Shown: positions 9,177 through 21,400, counted from the stretch's first letter. The stretch is DNA of 64,000 bases from Serratia marcescens (GCA_015548865.1 JADMXW010000003.1:1-64000); one strand, 5' to 3'. Translations and numbers: made by a program. The notes: a model not told the origin generated them from the sequence alone.

Positions 9177-10478
9177 TTACAGCACCATATTTCCCAGCAC
9201 AAAGCCAAAGATGACGGATAGCGTAATTGCCAGAACACCGGGCACCAGGAACGCATGGTTGAAGACGTACTTGCCGATGCGCGTTGAACCGGTATCATCC
9301 ATTTCCACGGCGGCGAGCAACGTAGGATAGGTCGGTAACACGAACAGTGCCGAGACTGCAGCAAAAGAGGCAACGGCGGTGACCGGCGTGACGCCCAGCA
9401 ACAATGCAGCAGGCATCAGTGCCTTAGCTGTCGCGGCTTGTGAGTAGAGCAGGGTAGAAGCAAAAAACAGCACCACCGCCAGCATCCACGGATAGTTCTG
9501 CAATAATGCCCCTGCTGTACCTTGAATTTCACTGATATGCGCTTTTACGAAAGTATCGCCTAACCAGGCTACGCCCATTACGCAGATACAGGCACTCATA
9601 CCGGATTTGAAGGTGCTGGCAGAGAGTATTTTTGCCGTATCCAATTTACAGGTAATGCATATCAAGGTAGCGACAGTCAGCATAAAGACCACGATGGCTT
9701 CGTTACGTGGCAGTACCGGTTTGGCAATGAGCCCGACGGTATCGCTGATGGCTGTGGCATAAAGCATCACGGCGACAATACCAATCAAAAACAGCAGCAC
9801 GGAGCGCTTGGCTCCAGGTTTTATTTCCAGCTTGCTTACACCGCGTAGTACCGTTTCCCCTTTTGCCAGCCGTGCCTGATAAATCTCATCGTCTTTCAGC
9901 TCATTGCCTAAAAAGTTGGTGACGACGGCGGTAAGTAACACGGCACATAGCGTCGTAGGGATACAGATGCCGAGCAAGAGCAGGTAGCTAACACCTTTCG
10001 GTTCGAGAATGCTGGCAACGAAAACCACTGCGGCAGAAATCGGTGAAGCGGTGATGGCGATTTGCGATGCTACAACGGCGATCGATAACGGACGAGAAGG
10101 ACGAATTCCCTGTTCTTTAGCCACTTCCGCAATCACTGGTAGCGTTGAGAATGCCGTGTGTCCTGTACCCGCCAACAGCGTCATAAAATAGGTGACGACA
10201 GGGGCCAAAAAAGTAACGTATTTGGGCTGACGGCGCAGCAGTTTCTCCGCCAGACTCACCAGGTAATCCATCCCTCCGGCGACCTGCATGGCTGCAATGG
10301 CAGCAATTACTGCCATAATGATTTGAATCACATCAAAGGGAATGGCACCGGGTTTGATTTGAAACACCAGTGTCAGTACCAGAACACCGAGACCGCCAGC
10401 GAAACCGATCCCGATCCCACCTAATCGTGCTCCAAGATAAATAGCCAACAGAACGATAATCAACTCAAAGGCAAACAT
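9177..10478 (-). CDS. dcuA: Anaerobic C4-dicarboxylate transporter DcuA
   Basis: A 433-residue inner-membrane protein with about ten or more hydrophobic segments. It exchanges fumarate, malate or aspartate for succinate. The N-terminus FELIIVLLAIYLGARLGGIG and the motifs AGTGHTAFSTLPVIAEVAKEQ, SQIAITASPISAAVV, YSQAATAKALMPAAL and LPTYPTLLAAVEMDDTGSTR fit DcuA rather than DcuB. It has its own AAGGAA ribosome binding site. It lies behind aspA, matching the E. coli aspA-dcuA pair that links aspartate ammonia-lyase to fumarate use. A terminator-like hairpin lies between the two genes, so read-through probably sets its expression. Confidence 0.95.
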   Translation of the reverse strand: MFAFELIIVLLAIYLGARLGGIGIGFAGGLGVLVLTLVFQIKPGAIPFDVIQIIMAVIAAIAAMQVAGGMDYLVSLAEKLLRRQPKYVTFLAPVVTYFMTLLAGTGHTAFSTLPVIAEVAKEQGIRPSRPLSIAVVASQIAITASPISAAVVFVASILEPKGVSYLLLLGICIPTTLCAVLLTAVVTNFLGNELKDDEIYQARLAKGETVLRGVSKLEIKPGAKRSVLLFLIGIVAVMLYATAISDTVGLIAKPVLPRNEAIVVFMLTVATLICITCKLDTAKILSASTFKSGMSACICVMGVAWLGDTFVKAHISEIQGTAGALLQNYPWMLAVVLFFASTLLYSQAATAKALMPAALLLGVTPVTAVASFAAVSALFVLPTYPTLLAAVEMDDTGSTRIGKYVFNHAFLVPGVLAITLSVIFGFVLGNMVL

Positions 10479-10537
10479 ACCGTGTTCCTTTTATTAGATA
10501 AGAAATTCTTATGCTTATAGGCAAACCAGAGGCCATT

Positions 10538-10571
10538 AAAAAAGGCACGCCCGCAAAATGCCGACGTGCCT
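10538..10571 (-). terminator. Terminator between aspA and dcuA
   Basis: On the minus strand AGGCACG and CGTGCCT pair around a short inner stem (GCA/TGC with a TTTT loop), followed directly by TTTTTT. It would end aspA messages with partial read-through to dcuA. Confidence 0.75.
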
Positions 10572-10631
10572 GTCAGGGGGTAACCTCAGCGTGCTATGTA
10601 ACGGCGCTCGCTGCGTTGACCGATAAGACGC

Positions 10632-12071
10632 TTAAGACGCGTCGTTGTCATCCGTGTAACGTTTAGCCTTATAGGCTGGGTGCATCAGGTTTTGCACCGA
10701 GAAAATATCATCCAGTTCACTCTCGGTTAGCAGGCCGCGTTCCAGCACTACTTCACGCACGCTCTTACCGGTTTCAGCACAAATTTTGCCGACAATGTCG
10801 CCATTGTGGTGGCCGATAAACGGGTTGAGGTAAGTGACAATACCGATGGAGTTGAAAACGTAAGCTTCACATACGTCTTTGTTGGCTGTAATGCCGTTAA
10901 CACATTTTTCCAATAGGTTGTAACAGGCGTTAGTAAGGATATGAATCGACTCAAACATCGCCTGGCCGATCACCGGTTCCATCACGTTGAGTTGCAACTG
11001 GCCCGCTTCAGAGGCCATAGTGACGCAGGTATCGTTACCGATCACTTTGAAACACACCTGATTCACCACTTCTGGTACTACTGGGTTCACCTTGGCGGGC
11101 ATGATGGAAGAGCCTGCCTGCAATTCTGGCAGGTTGATTTCATTCAGGCCTGCGCGAGGACCGGAAGAGAGTAAGCGCAGGTCATTACAGATCTTCGACA
11201 TCTTCACGGCCAGACGTTTCAGCGCGCCATGTACCATCACATACGCACCGCAGTCGGAGGTGGCTTCGATCAAATCTTCGGCTGGCACACAGGGGAGACC
11301 ACTTACTTCTGCTAAACGCTGAACAGCTAATTGTTGGTAACCTTCCGGTGTATTCAACCGTGTCCCGATGGCGGTTGCGCCCAGATTCACTTCCAGCAGT
11401 AGTTCGCCAGTGCGCAGCAGGTTTTTGTTCTCTTCATTTAGCAGCACATAGAAGGCGTGGAACTCCTGGCCCAGCGTCATCGGCACTGCATCCTGCAGTT
11501 GGGTACGCCCCATCTTCAGGATGGTTTCAAATTCTTTGGCCTTGCGCTCAAAACCGTCCGCCAAGTGCGTGATAGCCTCGACAAGTTTCAGGATGGCGCT
11601 GTACACCGCAATACGAAAGCCGGTGGGATAGGCATCGTTGGTGGACTGGCATTTGTTCAGATGATCGTTCGGGTTAAGATACTGATACTCGCCTTTTTTA
11701 TGGCCCATCAGTTCCAGACCAATGTTGGCCAGCACTTCATTAGTATTCATGTTAACGGAGGTGCCTGCTCCCCCCTGATACACATCAACAGGGAACTGAT
11801 CCATGCATTTGCCGTTATTCAACACTTCATCACAGGCACGAATGATGGTATCGGCAATCGGGCGCGGAATGGTTTTCAACTCACGGTTTGCCAGAGCGGC
11901 AGCCTTTTTAACCATCACCATGCCACGGACAAACTCAGGGATATCGCTGATTTTGTTGTTGCTGATGTAGAAATTCTCAATTGCCCGCAGGGTATGGATA
12001 CCATAGTAGGCATCGGCGGGAACTTCACGATTACCTAACAGGTCTTCTTCAATACGGATGTTGTCTGACAT
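10632..12071 (-). CDS. aspA: Aspartate ammonia-lyase (aspartase)
   Basis: A 479-residue homotetrameric lyase converting L-aspartate to fumarate and ammonia; the usual length is 478. The fumarase/aspartase signature [11 protein letters not shown] is present, as are the active-site region [17 protein letters not shown] and the substrate-binding TSNDAYPT-like stretch ([11 protein letters not shown]). It pairs with DcuA, which imports aspartate and exports succinate in anaerobic respiration. Upstream lies a 500-base divergent region with a CRP-like site (12341-12356) and 16-base-spaced repeats, fitting known catabolite and oxygen control of aspA. The sequence is intact. Confidence 0.97.
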   Translation of the reverse strand: MSDNIRIEEDLLGNREVPADAYYGIHTLRAIENFYISNNKISDIPEFVRGMVMVKKAAALANRELKTIPRPIADTIIRACDEVLNNGKCMDQFPVDVYQGGAGTSVNMNTNEVLANIGLELMGHKKGEYQYLNPNDHLNKCQSTNDAYPTGFRIAVYSAILKLVEAITHLADGFERKAKEFETILKMGRTQLQDAVPMTLGQEFHAFYVLLNEENKNLLRTGELLLEVNLGATAIGTRLNTPEGYQQLAVQRLAEVSGLPCVPAEDLIEATSDCGAYVMVHGALKRLAVKMSKICNDLRLLSSGPRAGLNEINLPELQAGSSIMPAKVNPVVPEVVNQVCFKVIGNDTCVTMASEAGQLQLNVMEPVIGQAMFESIHILTNACYNLLEKCVNGITANKDVCEAYVFNSIGIVTYLNPFIGHHNGDIVGKICAETGKSVREVVLERGLLTESELDDIFSVQNLMHPAYKAKRYTDDNDAS

Positions 12072-12128
12072 GAAAGCCTTCTCTTGAATCCTGCAATTTG
12101 ATGAGAACGCGTTTTGCTAACAACGTTG

Positions 12129-12182
12129 GTGTTAACAAAAAAGCGTGTTAACAAATAATCGTGCTAATAAACGCCTGTTATT
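12129..12182. repeat. 16-bp-spaced GTGTTAACAAA-type direct repeats upstream of aspA
   Basis: GTGTTAAC at 12129 and again at 12145, and GTGCTAAT at 12161, each followed by an A-rich spacer with an exact 16-base period. A weaker copy (CTGTTATT) follows at 12175. The repeats lie 58-110 bases upstream of the aspA start. The binding protein is unknown. Confidence 0.5.
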
Positions 12183-12340
12183 ATCACGATGGTGTTACCA
12201 CAAAATGTATCACCACAGGCAACAGTCGCAGAACGATTGACCATAACTGCCTCCGCTGGTGTGATGATATATTGTATAGAATCCCAAAAGCGTAGTTTCG
12301 ATCACTCAATGAAGATGTGTAATTAATAAAGTAAATAAAT

Positions 12341-12356
12341 TGTGATAGTCGTCACG
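12341..12356. promoter_or_regulatory. CRP-like binding site
   Basis: TGTGA-TAGTCG-TCACG matches the TGTGA-N6-TCACA consensus at nine of ten positions. It sits in the aspA/fxsA divergent region, and CRP control of aspA is established in E. coli. Confidence 0.6.
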
Positions 12357-12570
12357 AGTGATTGTTGCGGTATGAAATTTTAGGCCGCAGGTTGAAAATG
12401 CTCGCTATCGCTACCACTTCAATAAATTATAAGGGTTCATGTTGGATCTCTGGTGATATGTCTTCATGATGACCGGATGAACAACAGATGACGGCAGCTT
12501 GCCATTGCGGCGGTTACCGATCAGCTTTGTTCCCTATATAACAACCACTTAAATAAATCAGGAGAATCCA

Positions 12571-13041
12571 GTGCGCTGGTTACCGCTGTTCCTACTCTTT
12601 CTTTTTGCCTACATCGAAATTTCGCTGTTTATCCGCGTTGCGGAAGTGCTGGGCGTTGCGGTGACACTGCTGCTGGTGGTGTTTACCTCCTGTATCGGCG
12701 TCTCCCTGGTGCGTAATCAAGGCATGAAAACCTTTATTCAAATGCAGCAGAAAATCGCGGCGGGAGAAAGTCCGGCGGCGGAGATGGTCAAAAGCGTATC
12801 GTTGGTATTGGCTGGTTTTCTGCTATTGTTGCCCGGCTTCTTCACTGACTTCCTCGGGTTGTTGTTGTTGCTGCCTCCGCTGCAAAAGCGGCTAACGGTT
12901 AAATTGATGCCTCATCTGCACATTTGGCGTGGTTCTGGTACTGCGTCCTCCGGCCCTGGTGGCAATACCTTTGACGGTGAGTACTACCGCAAAGATGACG
13001 ATCGCAGAAACATTGAGCAGAAAGACGATCAAGATAAATGA
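12571..13041 (+). CDS. fxsA: Membrane protein FxsA
   Basis: A 156-residue inner-membrane protein of the FxsA family. In E. coli its overproduction relieves exclusion of phage T7 by the F plasmid PifA system. Hydrophobic helices cover about residues 2-22, 26-47 and 72-104, followed by a polar tail rich in Gly, Asp and Arg. A conserved AEVLGVAVTLLLVVFTSCIG block is recognisable. The start is a GTG at 12571 with AGGAGA just upstream (the initiator Met is coded by GTG). Its position directly upstream of groES-groEL matches E. coli. Confidence 0.93.
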   Translation: MRWLPLFLLFLFAYIEISLFIRVAEVLGVAVTLLLVVFTSCIGVSLVRNQGMKTFIQMQQKIAAGESPAAEMVKSVSLVLAGFLLLLPGFFTDFLGLLLLLPPLQKRLTVKLMPHLHIWRGSGTASSGPGGNTFDGEYYRKDDDRRNIEQKDDQDK

Positions 13042-13153
13042 TGACGGTATAATGCCGATTAATGAAATCGAGTCTAACAATTTGTTTTTTAAGTATATTT
13101 TGTTATCTCCGATCGGCATTTCACCACTTTCGTAAAAAAATATCTTTTTTTCT

Positions 13154-13181
13154 CTTGAAGGGAAGCGAATCGCCCCCACTT
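13154..13181 (+). promoter_or_regulatory. Sigma-32 heat-shock promoter of groES-groEL
   Basis: CTTGAA at 13154-13159, a 13-base spacer and CCCCCACTT at 13173 match the sigma-32 consensus CTTGAA-N13/15-CCCCATNT. It lies 80 bases upstream of groES. Confidence 0.88.
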
Positions 13182-13222
13182 AGAAACTCACAAGGCGGGT
13201 ATGAATATGTACCCGGCGTTAA

Positions 13223-13555
<333 letters not shown>

Positions 13556-13578
13556 TCATCTGAACTGAACGAATTTAA

Positions 13579-15246
<1,668 letters not shown>

Positions 15247-15319
15247 TCAACGCTGGGCGTTAGGGCATTGCGCTGACGCCCGGATTGACAGCATCAACAC
15301 GCTTTTATGCTCCAAATGA

Positions 15320-15353
15320 ACACTATCTGGTCACGGCCAGATAGTGTTTTTTT
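15320..15353 (+). terminator. Terminator of groES-groEL
   Basis: ACACTATCTGG and CCAGATAGTGT pair around a 6-base loop, followed by TTTTTTT. Confidence 0.9.
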
Positions 15354-15626
15354 ATGCCTGCGATCTGTCTTTTTTCTGAGCGAACGGCGATCGAATTTCG
15401 CCAATACGCTGTCAAAGATTAAAAAAATGTTATCATATTGCGCCGCAACGGTGGCTTGTCGTGTTAAGGCGATAGGTTTCTGCGCTACAATAGGCACCAC
15501 ATTACGCTCTTCACCAAACCAGACACACAATACTGGTACCACTGGCATGAGCGATAAAAGCATGGCATACCGGCACGTTATCGATAACCATCGACATGCA
15601 TTAACCGCCACCGTTGGAGTAGGGAT
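15354..15626 (+). promoter_or_regulatory. Leader and promoter region of ubiC
   Basis: About 270 bases without a gene. They contain an AT-rich promoter-like stretch near 15420-15440 and a perfect 12-base palindrome GTTATCGATAAC at 15577-15588, about 40 bases ahead of ubiC. No known operator was assigned. Confidence 0.35.
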
Positions 15627-16175
15627 ATGTCCGAGGCAGCGCTAGCACTGCTGCGTACCATAGAATGGTTGCACTCGACTGATTGGTCAAAAGAAACGCC
15701 GGTGGCATTGCCACCTCCTGTCGACACTTGGCTGAAAGAGACCGGTTCGATGACGCGGAGACTGGAGCGACATTGCACTCAGTTGACGGTGGTGCCGTAC
15801 TATAATGATTACATTGCTGCCAGAATGCTGGGTGATGAAAAGTGTGAGTTACCTGACAGTGAGCGTTATTGGTTGCGAGAGGTGATAATCTACGGCGATG
15901 GACAACCTTGGTTGGCCGCAAAAACCCTGATTCCATCTTCAGCGCTTGAGTCATCTGCGTCAGTGCTGACGACGATGGGAGATACACCATTGGGGCGCTA
16001 TTTGTTCAAACAGGATTCTCTACAACGTGATTATATTCATATTGGACGCTGTGAAACCCTGTGGGCTAGGCGCTCCAGATTGCGTTTGTCAAACCAGCCA
16101 ATACTGTTGACCGAATTGTTTTTACCTTCGTCTCCTGCGTATCGTTTTCCAGGTACTGACGAGGGTAACCATTAA
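15627..16175 (+). CDS. ubiC: Chorismate pyruvate-lyase UbiC
   Basis: A 182-residue enzyme that removes pyruvate from chorismate to give 4-hydroxybenzoate, the first committed step of ubiquinone synthesis. Conserved blocks are ERYWLREVIIYGDGQPWLAAKTLIP, GDTPLGRYLF and WARRSRLRLSNQPILLTELFLP, which together contain the Arg, Gly/Leu and Glu positions of the active site. The N-terminal third is more diverged from E. coli, and the protein is about 17 residues longer, mostly a C-terminal tail. ubiA follows after 6 bases, the E. coli order. Confidence 0.95.
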   Translation: MSEAALALLRTIEWLHSTDWSKETPVALPPPVDTWLKETGSMTRRLERHCTQLTVVPYYNDYIAARMLGDEKCELPDSERYWLREVIIYGDGQPWLAAKTLIPSSALESSASVLTTMGDTPLGRYLFKQDSLQRDYIHIGRCETLWARRSRLRLSNQPILLTELFLPSSPAYRFPGTDEGNH

Positions 16176-16181
16176 GGAGAA

Positions 16182-17051
16182 ATGACGTTGGAACGAAGTA
16201 TGACAGCGGGAAAATGGGGCGCTTACTGTCGGTTAATGCGTATTGATAAGCCGATCGGTTCCCTGCTGTTGCTCTGGCCAACCCTCTGGGCATTATGGTT
16301 GGCGGGGGGCGGAGTGCCGCAACCGTGGACGCTGTTGGTGTTTGTCGCCGGTGTATTTTTGATGCGTGCGGCAGGGTGTGTGATCAATGATTATGCCGAT
16401 CGCCATTTTGATGGTCATGTAAAGCGTACCGCATCTCGTCCGTTACCCAGCGGCTTGGTGAGCGAACAATCGGCAAAAGTGCTGTTTGTTGTGCTGGTTC
16501 TGATGGCATTTGCTTTGGTGCTGACGTTGAACCGCATGACCATTTGGCTCTCTATAGCAGCGCTGGCGTTGGCTTGGATTTATCCCTTTATGAAGCGCGT
16601 CAGCCATTTGCCGCAGTTTGTGCTGGGTGCGGCGTTTGGTTGGTCTATCCCCATGGCGTATGCCGCTGTGAGCGAATCCCTGCCTGGGAGCGCATGGATT
16701 ATGTTTTTGGCCTACATTTGCTGGACTGTCGCATATGATACGCAATATGCCATGGTCGATCGTGATGACGACCTTAAGATCGGTATCAAATCGACTGCAA
16801 TTCTGTTTGGGCGCTTTGATACCTTGATAATCGGTCTGCTGCAGGCAAGTATGTTGGCGTTGATGGTGATGCTAGGCATGCAGATGAAGCTGGGCGCGGT
16901 ATTTTACATTACCGTGTTGATAGCGGCTGGTCTGTTTGGTTATCAGCAATGGCTGACATCAGGGCGCGAGCGTGACGCTTGCTTCCGGGCTTTCCTTAAC
17001 AACAACTATGTGGGCATGGTGTTGTTCGCAGGAATTGTTCTGGGGCTATGA
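16182..17051 (+). CDS. ubiA: 4-hydroxybenzoate octaprenyltransferase UbiA
   Basis: A 289-residue integral membrane prenyltransferase that attaches the octaprenyl chain to 4-hydroxybenzoate. Both Asp-rich Mg-diphosphate motifs are present: [15 protein letters not shown] (about 70-85) and [18 protein letters not shown] (about 190). There are about eight or nine transmembrane helices. AAGGAGA sits directly before the ATG. It is in an operon with ubiC. The octaprenyl substrate is made by IspB, also in this window (58630-59601). Confidence 0.97.
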   Translation: MTLERSMTAGKWGAYCRLMRIDKPIGSLLLLWPTLWALWLAGGGVPQPWTLLVFVAGVFLMRAAGCVINDYADRHFDGHVKRTASRPLPSGLVSEQSAKVLFVVLVLMAFALVLTLNRMTIWLSIAALALAWIYPFMKRVSHLPQFVLGAAFGWSIPMAYAAVSESLPGSAWIMFLAYICWTVAYDTQYAMVDRDDDLKIGIKSTAILFGRFDTLIIGLLQASMLALMVMLGMQMKLGAVFYITVLIAAGLFGYQQWLTSGRERDACFRAFLNNNYVGMVLFAGIVLGL

Positions 17052-17055
17052 AACA

Positions 17056-17088
17056 CCCCGGCATCACACATCGCGTGTGATGCCGGGG
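17056..17088. terminator. Bidirectional hairpin between ubiA and plsB
   Basis: CCCCGGCATCACAC and GTGTGATGCCGGGG form a perfect 14-base-pair stem between the two convergent genes, a likely shared terminator. Confidence 0.75.
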
Positions 17089-17121
17089 TTAAGCAGCAAA
17101 ATGCCTTTCTGTCACGCGAAA

Positions 17122-19587
17122 TTACTCTTCTGCCACTTCCTGTTTTGCCTCTTCTGGTTCTGCGCTGGCGGGAGTGCTGGCACTTTCAATCGTTAACCGG
17201 ACTTCCGGTGTGATCAAATCGCTCAGAATCCGATAGAGTTCCAGTGTATTGCGTGTATCTACGCTGCTGCTATCGCTGATATATCCTTCCTGACGCAGCG
17301 TTGCTACCAGCGTCGAGAACACGGCCTTATCAAAGAACTCTGGCGCATTGATGCCATGCAACACAGACAAACGCTGGGCCATATTGCGACTCTCTTTTTC
17401 CAGCGTGCCACGGTTCATCTCTGGGTTAGCCCCCAGTAATGAGAGCGTAATGGCGTAGCGTTGCAAGGTTTCTCGTACACCCGCAGCCAACAGTTGGAGA
17501 GTCCGAATGCGCGTCGGGTTCAGCACCAGCATATCTTGCTTGATGAGAATCAACTCCTGACGCACCAGCTCTGCTGTTAGTGTTTCAATGACCGCAGGCA
17601 ACGCCTCCTTACTGAAATGCAGGAACAGTTCAGCTTGAATTAACGGATAGATTAGCAGCATCTGACGCGTTAATTCATCCGCAGTGATTCGTCCGCGGTG
17701 CATGACAATACTGGCGATCATCGAAGGCAATACCAGCAAATGCTGGATGTTATTGCGGTAATAGGTCATCAAGACAGCCTGCTCGCGAGGCAGAATGATG
17801 ATGTCGCCAATATTATCCTGCTCTACTTCGAATTTGTTCATTGCTAACGCGTGTTCCAGCAACTCCTGCGCCGTTTTTTTCGGTGCTGTGACGTCTTTGC
17901 TGTAAGGCACATTGCGCAATAACTGCAAATAGCAGTCCAGTTGCTCATGCATCTGTTCACGCGTCAGTGCGCGCTGACGTGACGCGAGCAGAGCCGTAGA
18001 GCAAAGGTTCATGGCGTTTGCTGCCGCGGCATTGTTGATGCGCACCATAATGATATCCGCAATATCCTGCACGGTAGGTGTTAGCCACGTAGGGCGCTGT
18101 GCTTCAATGGGATCGATGGCATCACGCCATTGCGGAACATGCTGGTTAAGGTAAGGCGTCAGCGATAAGGGTTCGCCGAAATTCACATAGCCTTGTCCCA
18201 GATTGCGCAGTTTACGCAACCCACGTACCATTTGCATGAATCCCTCTTTTTCTTTCGTGGCACCGCGCAGTTCTTTCGCGTAGGTCCCCACTTCCATCAC
18301 ATGCTCATAACCTACATAAATAGGCACCAGCGTGATGGGGCGTGTACCGCCACGCAGCATCGCCTGAAGGGTCATGGCGAGTGTACCGGTTTTGGGTTCT
18401 AGCAGACGACCCGTACGAGAGCGGCCACCTTCCATAAAGTACTCGACGGAATAGCCGCGGGAAAACAACTCGCCGAGATATTCACGGAAAATGGTGGAAT
18501 AGAGCTTATTACCTTTAAAGGTACGGCGAATGAAGAAAGCGCCAAGGCGGCGGAAAATCGGGCCTGCTGGCCAGAAATTCAGGTTGATACCTGCCGCGAT
18601 ATGAGGGGGAACCAGACCTTGGTGATACAGCACATAGGAGAGCAGCAGATAATCCATGTGGCTGCGGTGGCAAGGTACGTACACCAGCTCATGGCCGTCC
18701 TGAGCCAATTGGCGCACCCGCTCGGCATTATGCACGTTGATACCTTGATAAAGTCTGTTCCAGGTCCAACTCAAAATACGATCGGACAGCCGGACGGCCT
18801 CATAGGAGAAATCAGCGGCAATCTCTTCCATTAGCGCAATAGCGTTTTGCTGTGCTTTTTCGTGGGAGATTTTTTTACTGCGAGCCTCATCTTCAACGGC
18901 TTTCTTAATTGCCTTAGAGTCCAGCAGCTTATGGAATAACTCTTGGCGTACCGGCAAACGCGGGCCAACGGCCGCAAGGCGTTGACGTGCAAAGTGCATG
19001 CGTGCGACACGGGCCAGTTTGTGCGCTATGGTTTTGTCAGTGCCGTGTTCCGTTGCCATATGGCGCAGTGACACGATGCTGGAGAAACGCACAAAGCTGT
19101 CACGTCCGAGCCAGATAACGGCAAAGAATTTCTCAATTCCGTTGAGCAGACGAAGATGCGGTGTGGCTCCATGCTGTCCTTCACGGCCAGGAGAGCGGCC
19201 AAACATGACAGAAACGGGCACCATCTGCACATCGAGATAGGGATTGTTGCGGTGCAGATCCAGATAATCGTGGAACAGTTTGACGGATTCCTGCTTCGGT
19301 GTGTAATAGCGGAATACGCGCGGGCCATCGTTAATAAACACATGGCTGGGCAGCGATACGCCGTCAATTTCAGTAGGTTCCAGCGGATCGGGGAGTTCCA
19401 GCGCTTGGCATTTTGCGCGCAGCGTCAGCAAATCCGCCTTTGAATTATAGGGCAGCACATAAAGAATGGGGCGAGAAGGATCTAGCCCTAACTCCGCCAC
19501 CGGATCGTTAGGAATTATCTTGCTTTTCACTAACAATTTAAGTGGGAAATTCAGTAATTTATAGTAAATTTTACGCCAGCCGGACAT
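17122..19587 (-). CDS. plsB: Glycerol-3-phosphate O-acyltransferase PlsB
   Basis: An 821-residue inner-membrane enzyme that acylates sn-glycerol-3-phosphate at position 1 to begin phospholipid synthesis; E. coli PlsB has 807. Landmarks are [23 protein letters not shown] at the start, the catalytic H(X4)D motif in [13 protein letters not shown] (about 305), [21 protein letters not shown], and [14 protein letters not shown] 19587 is chosen because it aligns with the E. coli start; a TTG at 19665 would add 26 residues of which the last dozen resemble the longer E. coli reading. It is divergent from dgkA, so two lipid genes share a promoter region. Confidence 0.95.
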   Translation of the reverse strand: MSGWRKIYYKLLNFPLKLLVKSKIIPNDPVAELGLDPSRPILYVLPYNSKADLLTLRAKCQALELPDPLEPTEIDGVSLPSHVFINDGPRVFRYYTPKQESVKLFHDYLDLHRNNPYLDVQMVPVSVMFGRSPGREGQHGATPHLRLLNGIEKFFAVIWLGRDSFVRFSSIVSLRHMATEHGTDKTIAHKLARVARMHFARQRLAAVGPRLPVRQELFHKLLDSKAIKKAVEDEARSKKISHEKAQQNAIALMEEIAADFSYEAVRLSDRILSWTWNRLYQGINVHNAERVRQLAQDGHELVYVPCHRSHMDYLLLSYVLYHQGLVPPHIAAGINLNFWPAGPIFRRLGAFFIRRTFKGNKLYSTIFREYLGELFSRGYSVEYFMEGGRSRTGRLLEPKTGTLAMTLQAMLRGGTRPITLVPIYVGYEHVMEVGTYAKELRGATKEKEGFMQMVRGLRKLRNLGQGYVNFGEPLSLTPYLNQHVPQWRDAIDPIEAQRPTWLTPTVQDIADIIMVRINNAAAANAMNLCSTALLASRQRALTREQMHEQLDCYLQLLRNVPYSKDVTAPKKTAQELLEHALAMNKFEVEQDNIGDIIILPREQAVLMTYYRNNIQHLLVLPSMIASIVMHRGRITADELTRQMLLIYPLIQAELFLHFSKEALPAVIETLTAELVRQELILIKQDMLVLNPTRIRTLQLLAAGVRETLQRYAITLSLLGANPEMNRGTLEKESRNMAQRLSVLHGINAPEFFDKAVFSTLVATLRQEGYISDSSSVDTRNTLELYRILSDLITPEVRLTIESASTPASAEPEEAKQEVAEE

Positions 19588-19715
19588 AACAACCAGAAGC
19601 CTCTTGAGTAGCAATGCGCCGCAAGGATACCAGAAAGTACACGGGAGATCTGTGGTGTGAGACAACGGTGTTACGGGAAAATTGCAAAAAATCTCTGATA
19701 AACAGGTGATAAAAC

Positions 19716-20084
19716 ATGAACAAGGCTACCGGGATAACCCGAATTATCAAAGCGACCGGGTATTCCCTCAAAGGGCTAAAACAGGCATGGCAGCATGAGG
19801 CTGCATTCCGACAAGAGCTTATGCTGCTGGTTGTAGCAGTGCTGGCGGCATGTTGGTTGCCCGTGTCATTGCTGGAACGGCTGATGCTTATCGGCGTGGT
19901 GGTGGCGGTGGTGCTGATGGAACTGCTCAACAGCGCAATTGAGGCGGTCGTGGATCGCGTGGGAACAGATTATCACGAGCTGTCAGGGCGCGCGAAGGAT
20001 ATTGGGTCTGCGGCGGTGTTTGTGGCCTTGGTGTTTGCGGCTATTGTCTGGGTAAGCATCTTGTGGCCCCTCGTACTGGAGTGA
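19716..20084 (+). CDS. dgkA: Diacylglycerol kinase DgkA
   Basis: A 122-residue trimeric inner-membrane kinase that recycles diacylglycerol to phosphatidate. It has an N-terminal amphipathic segment, three transmembrane helices, and the family signature [15 protein letters not shown] (about 70-84) followed by [16 protein letters not shown]. Its length matches E. coli. It is divergent from plsB and lies 109 bases upstream of lexA, as in E. coli. Confidence 0.97.
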   Translation: MNKATGITRIIKATGYSLKGLKQAWQHEAAFRQELMLLVVAVLAACWLPVSLLERLMLIGVVVAVVLMELLNSAIEAVVDRVGTDYHELSGRAKDIGSAAVFVALVFAAIVWVSILWPLVLE

Positions 20085-20148
20085 TTTAGTGGGAAAGGTC
20101 ATAAAAACGCAGGTATTTGCCTCTCTGTGATTCCCAAGCCGCGATGAC

Positions 20149-20185
20149 CTGTATATACTCACAGATAAACTGTATAAACAACCAG
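20149..20185 (+). promoter_or_regulatory. Two tandem LexA (SOS) boxes of lexA
   Basis: CTGTATATACTCACAG (20149-20164) and CTGTATAAACAACCAG (20170-20185) are spaced 21 bases start to start. This is the same double-operator layout that autoregulates lexA in E. coli. The second box departs from the ACAG half site by one base. Confidence 0.9.
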
Positions 20186-20193
20186 GGGGCGGG

Positions 20194-20805
20194 ATGAAGG
20201 CATTAACTACCAGACAGCAGCAGGTCTATGATCTGATCCGCGATCATATTGCACAGACCGGTATGCCGCCAACGCGCGCTGAGATCGCCCAACAACTGGG
20301 CTTTCGCTCACCTAACGCGGCGGAAGAACATCTGAAGGCACTGGCGCGTAAAGGTGTGATCGAAATCGTTTCTGGCGCGTCACGTGGGATTCGCCTGCTG
20401 ATGGAAGAAGAAAATGTTGGCCTTCCGCTGATTGGTCGCGTTGCTGCAGGTGAACCTTTGCTGGCCGAAGAGCACATTGAGTGCCACTATCAGGTCGATC
20501 CAGCCATGTTTAAACCGCATGCAGACTTTTTGCTGCGTGTTAGCGGTATGTCGATGAAAGATATCGGCATATTAGACGGTGATTTGCTTGCGGTGCATAA
20601 AACCCAAGAGGTACATAACGGCCAGGTTGTTGTGGCGCGCATTGAAGACGAAGTCACTGTTAAGCGATTGAAAAGACAAGGCAATACGGTGCATCTTCTG
20701 GCTGAAAATGACGCTTTTGCGCCGATTGTGGTTGATTTGCGTGAACAGAGTTTCACCATTGAAGGGCTTGCCGTTGGCGTTATCCGTAACGGTGAGTGGA
20801 GCTAA
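20194..20805 (+). CDS. lexA: LexA SOS repressor
   Basis: A 203-residue SOS repressor and RecA-stimulated self-cleaving protease. The winged-helix DNA-binding domain is at about 1-70 ([42 protein letters not shown]). The cleavage site Ala-Gly is in RVAAGEPL (about 84-86), the catalytic Ser in [14 protein letters not shown] (about 120), and the Lys in [13 protein letters not shown] (about 157). Two SOS boxes precede it. Unlike E. coli, no dinF follows; the convergent zur gene is the next gene. Confidence 0.98.
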   Translation: MKALTTRQQQVYDLIRDHIAQTGMPPTRAEIAQQLGFRSPNAAEEHLKALARKGVIEIVSGASRGIRLLMEEENVGLPLIGRVAAGEPLLAEEHIECHYQVDPAMFKPHADFLLRVSGMSMKDIGILDGDLLAVHKTQEVHNGQVVVARIEDEVTVKRLKRQGNTVHLLAENDAFAPIVVDLREQSFTIEGLAVGVIRNGEWS

Positions 20806-20872
20806 ATCTTGCTGGCCGATAGGGCGTTTCTATTCGTTGAAAGCCTTGCCGGTAACGTTTCTGGCCGTTAAA

Positions 20873-21400
20873 TCAACGGCCAGGCCGGGTATTCTTGATG
20901 GGTACAGAGTGGTCATGCTGACAGTGCCCATGCTCACGGCAATCTGCCACTTCCTGGCAGGCTTCACACAGGCCATGCGCCTCAACCACGCTGTGACGAA
21001 GCGTGAAGTTGGCGCTTTGGGCCAACTGCTGAAGAATCGCTTCAATACCTTCCGTCTGGCGCTCCGCAACTTGTCCACAACGATCGCAAATGAACAGCGC
21101 TGAAGTATGGCTATGCTCTTCAATGTGGTGACACATGACATAACTGTTGGTGGATTCCACGCGATGAATAAATCCTTGTTCCAACAGAAAATCGAGTGCG
21201 CGATACACTGTAGGGGGTTTTGCTTGCGGCTCAGAGGCACGCAGCAGATCCAATAGATCGTAAGCACTGATAGCACCGTGTTGCTGTGCCATCAGCCGAA
21301 GCACTTCGAGTCGCTGTGGCGTAAGGCGCACATTGCGCCGCTGGCAAATGCTTTCCGCCTGGGCAAGGAGTTTGTCTTGGTCGCTTGAATCCATTGGCAT
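20873..21400 (-). CDS. zur: Zinc uptake regulator Zur
   Basis: A 175-residue Fur-family repressor that shuts off zinc import when zinc is replete. The winged helix covers about 1-90 (RRNVRLTPQRLEVLRLMAQQHGAISAYDLLDLLR; PPTVYRALDFLLEQGFIHRVES). Zinc sites are the CDRCGQ and CEACQEVADC cysteines and the His-rich CQHDHSV terminus. It is convergent with lexA, with 67 bases between, including a GGCCGTT palindrome that may act as a weak shared terminator. Confidence 0.96.
   Translation of the reverse strand: MPMDSSDQDKLLAQAESICQRRNVRLTPQRLEVLRLMAQQHGAISAYDLLDLLRASEPQAKPPTVYRALDFLLEQGFIHRVESTNSYVMCHHIEEHSHTSALFICDRCGQVAERQTEGIEAILQQLAQSANFTLRHSVVEAHGLCEACQEVADCREHGHCQHDHSVPIKNTRPGR

Larger units (their letters stand above)
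12072..12570. promoter_or_regulatory. Divergent regulatory region between aspA and fxsA
   Basis: About 500 bases without a gene. It holds repeated GTGTTAAC-like elements at 12129, 12145 and 12161, a related copy at about 12175, a CRP-like site at 12341-12356, and the fxsA leader. Nothing else was recognised. Confidence 0.6.

Noticed and set aside
11457..12038. 193-residue ORF opposite aspA
   Set aside because: Antisense shadow of a strongly conserved gene.
19588..19665. N-terminal extension of plsB from TTG 19665
   Set aside because: The TTG start lacks a ribosome binding site, and ATG 19587 matches the E. coli start, although part of the extension resembles the longer E. coli reading.
20861..20883. 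Canonical terminator of lexA
   Set aside because: The GGCCGTT palindrome lacks a T run on either side, and it overlaps the end of zur.
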